From Rhynchopus sp. YZ270_cl-10 (Eukaryota; Euglenozoa; Diplonemea; Diplonemida; Diplonemidae): DNA of 64,000 nucleotides. Where the stretch lies: NCBI GenBank assembly GCA_964035575.1, contig OZ037839.1:124001-188000 (forward strand), in the 5' to 3' direction. Below the pieces are notes generated by a model. That model was not told the origin of the DNA. It ran no database searches and saw nothing but the letters and a program-made list of their open reading frames with translations. Made by a program: the position numbers and the translations under genes. How positions within the stretch are numbered: position 1 is the stretch's first letter; each line of letters opens with the position of its first letter. This document shows positions 56,213 through 64,000 of the stretch, one piece after another.

Positions 56213-59172
56213 CACGGGTTGCCTACGATCGTAGTACGATCGTTTACGATCGTACCAAAAAACGATCGTAACGATCGAAAAATATCGTACTACGATCAAC
56301 TACGATCGTACTACGATCGTAAACGATCGTAGTACGATCGTAGTACGATCATTACGATCGTAGTACGATCGTAGTACGTTTGCCAAACGAAATAACGAAT
56401 ATCGCTTGAAATACCGTTCGATATTCCTTGCATGGTGTGCATGAAGCACACACAAGGTATATCAAACGATAATCAATCAGATAAAACGTTACATCATTGG
56501 AAAATTGTTGGCACCGCCCCCCTGTCTTCGTATTTATTACGTCGACAGGCCAAACAACGTTGGGCTCAGAAGAAGCAGTGCTAGACAGTCACTGGGGATC
56601 AACATGAGAACCAACTCCCAACAACACAGGCTACCGAAGTAGCAGGTGGGGTGTTGCGGGTGTTTGGGGTGAAAGAAAATCGATTTTGGTAAGTTCCAGC
56701 AGAAAATTCTTAAGTTTGCACTAGTCGAGAAGGGTTACCACTGCTCACCGAGCGGTGCACCCATTTAAGGGTGGAGAAGCGTGACACGCACATACAAGTA
56801 TGCACGTTACTTCAACAAAGGCTGAATTCTGGTAATTCTAAGGGATGTGAATTACAGCCACCACATGGTTGTCATTAGGTTACTACCTTCGTCGTAAACG
56901 TATACAAAGGTTTCGCCCCCTTCTCTTTCATGCAAACTTAAGAAAATCCTGAAGTAACTACAACCTGGCGTGCGGGTACAGATGCATTGCTTTGTTCTTT
57001 CCTCAAAGTCATGTGTGATCTCTCGGGTCTGTACTAAAGTCAGTGTTTAGATAAGCATCCACTTGACTCGTTCTAACAACCGTTGAAATCTAGAACAAAA
57101 CAATACACTGCCCCTTCTCACACCAAGCCGCCATGCTTCAAGAGCATGCCCTGGGCAAAAATTACTGTGACAAAATTAGTTTTCTGGGGGAACGCAATAT
57201 TTTATTGTGCCCAGTCCTCCGCAAGCAGAGGACAGACTTTCCGGATCCCGAAGTCGAATTTCTTGCACTAGCTATGCTCCCTGGGTTAATGGCTATAGCA
57301 GTGACTGACAGAGTGTTCCCACTCCCCTTTCCACCCCATATGTTCGCTCGTTCTGCACAGTTGGTTCTCGATGTTGCACTCGCGATACCTGTTTAAAAGT
57401 GAAGTTGTGAGTGGTGGGGAATTTAAAGAAGGTGATTTCTTTAAAAAATAAGTTGGCCTGAGGGTGTAAAATATTGTTATGGAGACTTTTTGGAGGAAAT
57501 ACGAGTCGACGGCCTTATTTTGTTGAATATTCACCAGAAAGTTAAACATATTTACATACCTTGTCTTGCGCCTTCGCTGCTGTCAAGGTGCCTTCTCTGG
57601 GTACCCAGTACCCAGTACCCATAATACCCAAAATAATTTAGGATAATACCCACTGGGTATTATCCTTTTTTTTATTTGTTTCAATACTCCAAGGCAGGGA
57701 TTTTTCTAATTCTGGATTGGGATTGGGATTTCGGAAAAATAAAAAAATTCCCTGAAAAAAATTCCCTGTTTTTCCCTACAGCAATTTCAGGTATATTCTA
57801 CTCCACCCCACCCCCAGAGAGTTTCGCCTGTGGGATGCGATCGATCAACGCGATCAAATAAAGCGAAAAAGGGGAAAAGGAAAAAAAAAAAGTCCCGGAT
57901 TTTTGAGGAAAAAATTGGCTCTGCAGGCGGTTGCTGTAGTTGTGGGTGCGGATGTTCACGTCAGTTGCAGGCAAGCATCCAGCATCAGAGACATTTGAGG
58001 TTGTGCACAAGTAGAAGGAGAAGACGTGTCAATCGCATTCAATTATGAGGGTTGGAAGACGGAGGAGATCTCAAATGTTGCGTACCGTGGCTTCGCCAGG
58101 AACCTTTGGGTGCCATGACTGCCGTTTCTTTCATAAATGTACCGAGGTTACTGATAAGGCTGACACACTACGGATTGTGGTTCACCCCTCCCCACCGCAT
58201 CAGAGGGGAGAAAGCGCCACGCCTCCCTGCACTGGCAGGGAGTCGCGCGCGCGAAGCGCGCGCAGCGACCGCTTTTACGGGGGGAAAGCTCGGGACCCCA
58301 AATGACCCCGGCGAGAGCCCTGACGACATATCGGGAAAAATTTTTTTCCCCCCCACAAAAAAGTCAAAAAACAGCCCAAAAACAAAACCAAAAAAACAGG
58401 GAATTTTTTGGATTGGGATTTCGGAATTTGGCCAAAAGGGACGGATTTAGAGATATCCTTGCTCCAAGGAATTTGCTAAGGAAAAGTCGATATTGTGCAG
58501 TAGTGCATATGGTTTACCCCCAGATCGTCAAAACACCCGATTTTTGCGTTTTTTTGCACTTTTTGGTGCCCAAAAACCCAACTCAGGGGTCGAAATTTTC
58601 CCGAAAAAAAAAATTTTTTTTTTGAGATTTTTCGATTTTTTGACAAGGCGCTGGCCCATACAAAATGCACTGGTGGTACAGAAAATGACTGGGGAATTAA
58701 CTCTAGATGCTCAAAACAGCCCAATTCTTGCTTTTTTTGACTTTTTGGTCCCAGAAGGGTACCTAGGGTGTAGTGAGCAGGCCTCAAAACACTTGTGAAA
58801 AAAAAATTGGGATTTTTTTTGAGATTTTTTCAAAAATCGACTTGTCTTTGGTAAAAATCACGAAATTTTGGGTTCGCGGAACCGCGTTTTAGACCCCCCT
58901 AGATGCTCAAAAGTGCCAAATTTTGCTTTTAATGGCCTCAAATCGTCGAAATTAGCCCTATATAGGGGCAAAAAAAAAAAATTCGAGGGTCTAGGTATGG
59001 AGAGCGAGCACCTTAGAAGGAGGATCGTACGATCATAGTACGATCGTACGATCATAATACGATCGTAAGTACGATCGTACTACGATCGTACTTTGATCGT
59101 AGTACGATCGTAGTGCGATCAAAAAAGAGCTACGATCGTAAGAGATCGTACTACGATCGTAGGCAACCCGTG
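56213..59172 (-). mobile_element. Inverted-repeat transposon B, copy 2 (inverse orientation)
   Basis: Termini CACGGGTTGCC...GGCAACCCGTG are flanked by the 6-base duplication TTTATT (56207-56212, 59173-59178). Collinear with B copy 1 in inverse orientation. TACGATCGTA palindromes crowd both ends (56220-56400, 59030-59160). It lacks element C and holds a hAT-like insertion instead. No transposase frame. Confidence 0.9.
57695..58461. mobile_element. hAT-like non-autonomous element inside transposon B copy 2
   Basis: 767 bp flanked by the 8-base duplication CTCCAAGG (57687-57694, 58462-58469). B copy 1 has the empty site with one CCTTGGAG at 41248-41255. The left end CAGGGATTTTTCTAA and the inverse right end CAAGGATATCTCTAA match at 12 of 15 positions. 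The 8-base duplication and CAGGG-type end fit the hAT superfamily. No transposase frame. Inside, twin hairpins lie at 58223-58242 (CTCCCTGC...GCAGGGAG) and 58243-58262. Confidence 0.85.
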
Positions 59173-59228
59173 TTTATTTGAAACGCAGAGTTTGTTTTGG
59201 CCCCGTCTGTGAGTGTTGGTTGAATTGG

Positions 59229-59459
59229 AGTCGGGGAGCAGAGGTTGGGGAGAAAAGAGAGAGAGGAAACAAATACAAGACTATCGAATTATACACACGA
59301 ATTCATCCTTCGATTCCAAAAAGGTCCGATCCTTACAGTTTGTATTATTTCCTAACAACCACTCCGTTACACTGCGTTGTTGTCTGCAAAAATAATAAAA
59401 CCTACATCCTCGAAACTTTTCTACACAAATGATTTCATTGAACGCATCCTCCAGGACCC
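59229..59459 (+). repeat. Dispersed block, permuted copy of 3876-4117
   Basis: Same two modules as at 3.9 kb in the opposite order: GGAGTCGGGGAGCAGAGG...GTTGTCTGCAAAA comes first, then AATAATAAAACCTACATCC...CGCATCCTCC. Confidence 0.75.
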
Positions 59460-59517
59460 TAAGGACCCTGAGGGACGCTGCGCGAACAAAACATACCCCC
59501 CACCCGATCGCCGACCT

Positions 59518-60360
59518 AAACGGCAAGTACACAAACAAAAGATGAACACAGAACAAAGAGGAATCCTGAACCTTGTAACGACCGCCAAAGGCCAAATACC
59601 GCCAGTGTGAACCTTTATAAGGACCTCCGAAACTACGGGCTCTTGTCCTCACATCTCGGGAGGAGTCCGCCTTTTTAACCACCGGGAGCCGAAGCCCATT
59701 TGGCGTCAACAGGATTCGTAAGTCGTAGTCTCTCCCGTCTCCGTAAATCAACCCTTGCTACGAAAGGCTTCCTATGTACGATGAACAGAGAGCGGGAAAG
59801 CTTCACTACGGAGTTGTGTGCTATGAGCCTGTACTGTATGCCGCGTGCTAGTAGGCTACTCCAACAAGAGTACCGGCACGGTGATGAGAGGCAAATAGTA
59901 ACAGTACACCAAAGGTTGCAACTGCGAATAACTAGGCTATAACAAACGGCAAGTACACAAACAAAAGATGAACACAGAACAAAAGAGGAATCCTGAACCT
60001 TGTAACGACCGCCAAAGGCCAAATCCCATCAGTGTGAACCTTTATAAGGACCTCCGAAACTACGGGCTCTTGTCCTCACATCTCGGGAAGAGTCCGCCTT
60101 TTTAACCACCGGGAGCCGAAGCCCATTTGGCGTCAACAGGATTCGTAAGTCCCGTCCGTAAATCAACCCTTGCTACGAAAGGCTTCCTATGTACGATGAA
60201 CAGAGAGCGGGAGAGCTTCACTACGGAGTTGTGTGCTATGATCCTGTACTGTATGCCGCGTGCTAGTAGGCTACTCCAACAAGAGTACCGGCACGGTGAT
60301 GAGAGGCAAATAGTAACAGCACACCAAAGGTTGCTACTGTGAATAACTAGGCTATAACAG
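59518..60360 (+). repeat. Tandem duplication of a 426 bp block
   Basis: 59518-59943 and 59944-60360 are near-identical, both beginning AAACGGCAAGTACACAAAC. The second lacks about 12 bases near 60148. An open frame with MASTGFVS near its start is present in both but has no recognisable domain, and the deletion is in frame; coding status is undecided. The sequence could also be a structured RNA. Confidence 0.85.
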
Positions 60361-63300
60361 AGTCACTGAGAGCGACCAGCACGAATAGACACCACTGTGG
60401 GCCTCAGCAGTGAGACGTACAGCTTGAAACGGTGCGAAGTGCCAGAGAGCGAATTAATAGGCAACATTGGCCACAGTATGTAACGTGTTTTCTTTCCTCT
60501 CTTCAAGAAAAGCTCTTTATTTATTAAGTTTTGGTTGAGACACATCAATGGTGTCGGGTCTGTGAAGTCACTGAACTATCCAAATATTGAATTATATCGT
60601 TAATTATTCGTACCCTGCGTTGACCTGACTGCAGGGGAGTTCGCGAACTATCACGACCAGGAATTTTAAAAAAAAAAGATGAAAGCAGAGAGTTAAGAGG
60701 GGAAGAATAGCAAAAAACGATGTAAGACAAAGGTTTTACCTGACCAGTGGATTCTCCTGCGTCAGTTTACTCTTTCACAGAACCAAGCAGTGAGACGTAA
60801 CTAGCGAACGGTGCTCCCTCTTTGCCATAATTGTGCACTAAATAGGTAGCAACAGTGCGCGTTGGAGACGGGTCCACCCAATAGTACAGTTCCACTCATG
60901 GAAAATAAAACTGCACTTCTACGTACAGCTTTGCATTTGTCTCTGAGCTAGCGGTGACCTGCATATTCCCAAACTCGTGTCACACTGCTTTACCCTATTT
61001 CGCTCTTATTGTCCAGAATCACTGTTCTTGCTGTAACGACCATTCCCCCACTCAGAGAGGTCGGCCCGACGATCCAGTGCACGAGACCACAGGCCAGAGG
61101 CTCTGGGCCCGATAGGCTAGAGAAATCGTAGACGTCGGTAAATATGTAGTATGGCTCGGAGGGGTCGCGACGCTTCTCCTGTGGTGGGGAGTGGTTAGAG
61201 TAATAAGGGAATAAAACGCATCAGAGAGTAGTGAACTGTATGCACAATAGTCTGGAACAGCGCGCTCACCGGCCGCCAACGCGGGATACAAAAGACGCAC
61301 CAGCAGTGCTCCATCCCGGCAGCAAATAGAAAGAAGAGTGTATAAAATGACCCTAAACCTCTCGTGCTTAGCCACCTTATCGCGGAGCAACATTTTGCGC
61401 AGGCCTCCACAAGTATAAGTCCCACACAACTATAAGTCCGGGTGCGCCAATGGATCAGAGGAAGACAACAGCGCTCCAACCACAAATAGATGCTCCCTGT
61501 GTGTGATAGGGGACCACATGTGGAACAAGTACAATACAATGATTGAAGGCACTCAAGTCACCCTTACGCATGTCACTAGCGTCCGACAATGAGGAGGCCT
61601 TTGAACTGTAAAAATATTAAATATGATGATATGAACTAAAGTCTCTTCTGCTAAAATGACATTGATATAATATACAAGTATGAAACAAACATGACGGAAC
61701 CCAAACGTGAACCTAGTCCTCGAATACCGGGGAACCATGTGTCATTATCGCAACTCTGCGACACTACCGCGAGCTCGCACGCATCACTGAAACAGATACG
61801 GTTGCACAGCATGCCACCGCTGAACAGATGAATACATGAGAGCTGCGGCAGCATAAAGTACAGATCGGTTCTGCCCTCGGACTGTAAAAAAGGCGTTGGT
61901 AACCTGAAGGTATCTGGTGTCCTGCTCCTGAGACGCTTCAACCCAGATGGGGGTGAAAAGCAACGTCGTTACGCCGCAGATTTTGTACTGAGTCCGCACA
62001 TCATTAGGTGTATCGGGGAACCCCTGAGAGGTACACATCACGGTGGTGGGCAGTACTGAGGCGGCCTGGTCTGCACACCCCAACAAAAACGATCACCATC
62101 TCGTTCCCGAATAAACGTTGCAAGCAATGCGTACAAAAGAACCGCTGTGAAGAGCACAGAAAGTCCTCAACCCCATAGACGCTAAACGTGCCGTAGACAA
62201 GCCAGTCCAAGACGGAGAAGCCTCCACTGAAGCACCACGCAGGACACGTACAGAACGGCCTCGTGCTATGCTACGATACAGAGGCCAGGATGGCTGGAAA
62301 CATAGAGATCGTCTTTGCCACCGTCAGGGTTAGACACAGTTCCTCAAAACACAGATAAGTGCTCGAGAGAGTCGCCTGCCCACGCAGGATTCTGTTTGCA
62401 CCACCGCACTGCGGACGACCCCCAGCTCTCGTTCAGGTGTAGTCGACAACTCCTCCCTCTGCGCGGAACAAGCAACTCGGTGGACACTGAAGACTTCACT
62501 GTCGCGCAAGGGGAGACGACTGAGTTCGAAAGACCGATGCTGCAACGGGCGAAAAATAACCGTATTCAGTGTCCTCTTAAAGGACGGGCAATTTCCCAAG
62601 GAAGGTGCAGTACCGTCTGACAACATCGGCACTATCTTAGCTGGAAACACGAAACACGCGGCGCTGCTTAACACGCACGCCTCGGGAAACCTTGTGGAGA
62701 TGACGCAGATCAGCGACGATGCGTTTCACCGTACGCGCGTTTGCGTCGAACCCGATGAGACGTTCAATGATCAGAGCTAAACGCCTGGGACGGGGACCAC
62801 TAAGACTTCCCCAGAGCCGTTCATCGATGGCTAGCTCGTTGGTTTGTCTGGGCGAAGAAAACGATGCCGACTACCCCGAGAACCCTCCATCTGGAAACAC
62901 GACAAGCAGCGAAGGCCGTATCGTGCTCATCTGTGACGACACGTCTGGGTGCGCATCTCTGCTGCAACGGAAGGGTGACAGTCCCTTTGCAGATGTGACG
63001 GCAATGTTTTTAAATACACCGTACCATACGACACTCTCAGAAGGGGAGGCGTAGGACGTATGCTGACATTAGGAAGCCCTCTCTTGGTACTGTATGCCGC
63101 TGCCATCTGCTAGAGACACCACCCACTGCCACTCATAGGCATCTCGGCCTCAGGGACACCCTAACCCCCCGTATACATCGGAGACGAAGGCGCACAATGC
63201 GATCGGCAAACGTGAGCAGCGGAGCAAATCCCCAGTACAGAGTTGATGCCTGTTCCATATGTGTCTGCACTTTCATAGTGCAGCGCGCAGAAACCCCGTG

Positions 63301-63499
63301 TAGCGAAGTCCACCGTGCAGAGGCATGTCTTCAATCACAACCAAAGCAGATGCGTAACTGGTGCTCCAGGAGGGGCCGATATTGACAGGTCGCTGACAGG
63401 TCGTTGCCATAGGGGAGGGTCATTTTTTAACGGCCCTTAGCGATTTTTTGGTGGGGCACACACACAGACACACAGTGGCCCATACGGACCCTCAGGGTA
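60361..63499. other. 3 kb stretch without a recognisable gene
   Basis: Base composition is more even than in the AT-rich flanks, and several 60-120 codon frames exist (for example 61784-62086 minus and 62719-63054 plus). None carries a domain I recognise or a paralogue in the window. Decayed coding DNA or a gene with introns cannot be excluded. Confidence 0.4.
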
Positions 63500-63970
63500 C
63501 ACGAAGTAACGGGTGGTACATGTGGTATTACATGTAACTTTTGTTACATGTGGTACAGGTGGCGAAATCAGGTAGTGGTACAATGGTTTTGGGGGTGGTT
63601 CTGGGCAGCTTTCGGCGGTGATTTCTGGTAAGACCTAAAAAATCCTCAAAAATCGTTGTGAAAATTATGGTGGGTGGGTTTTTTACACATCGACACATGT
63701 AACATGATCACATGTACATGTAACTGTTACATTACATGTGAAGTTACATGTCATTTACGTAACGGTTTTCACATGTAACATTCCATGTAATGTAACTTAC
63801 TTCACCGCCGTGTGCTCCCCAAACCCCGCGCGGACCCTACACGACGGTGAAGTAAACTGACATGTGCCACCTAAAAATGACATGTACTTAACAGGTCATT
63901 TCACCTGTGGCACATGTCACTTTACATGTCAAATGACATGTGGCTAACATGTAAAAAAAGTTACGCGTAA
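63500..63970. repeat. ACATGT-rich palindromic tract
   Basis: More than fifteen ACATGT palindromes, often extended to TACATGTAA or GACATGTC, occur in under 500 bases, together with GTTAC/GTAAC repeats. The style resembles the palindrome-dense ends of transposon B, so this may be the end of another such element that continues past the window. Confidence 0.6.
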
Positions 63971-64000
63971 ATCACAATGTAAGGGGACAATGGGATATAC

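Overview
The window is eukaryotic nuclear DNA, most likely from a unicellular protist. The supported genes are long, intronless in appearance and all on the minus strand. They encode secreted or type I membrane proteins built from CUB-like, sushi-like and WD40 modules, rich in N-glycosylation sequons. They sit among large intergenic stretches full of microsatellites, inverted-repeat DNA transposons and poly-A/T tracts. I see no bacterial operon, rRNA, convincing tRNA or CRISPR array. I cannot name the species or its group from the sequence.

Layout. 1-7100: repeat-rich DNA with a 1.1 kb heptamer satellite, duplicated blocks, a 604 bp foldback element and two orphan coding remnants (an ankyrin fragment near 2.9 kb and an unidentified one near 4.7 kb). 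7213-38666: a seven-gene cluster of one surface-protein family. The first gene (7213-9408) is a diverged relative. It is followed by about 5.5 units of an apparently exact 4870 bp tandem repeat carrying five genes whose 758-residue products are identical, then a seventh, chimeric gene (36525-38666). Between genes lie a broken reverse transcriptase/RNase H fossil and a 231 bp segment that may form a structured RNA. 39.7-46.4 kb: a three-level nest of inverted-repeat transposons (A contains B, B contains C). 47.4-48.2 kb: an orphan copy of the 3' flank of the array genes. 49983-53740: a large paralogue combining a novel N-terminal region, a sushi-like module, five CUB-like domains and a seven-bladed WD40 propeller, now split by one frame change. 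54.1-55.5 kb: compound satellites. 56213-59172: a second, inverted copy of transposon B carrying a hAT-like insertion. 59.2-64 kb: duplicated blocks, a 3 kb stretch with no recognisable gene and an ACATGT-rich end.

How the parts relate. The CUB genes share a signal peptide, a conserved 5' leader and a conserved CUB framework with two variable loops. This fits a surface or secreted recognition family that expands by tandem duplication and diversifies by domain shuffling; binding partners are unknown. Comparing the two copies of transposon B gives clean empty sites that date the insertions of C and of the hAT-like element relative to B.
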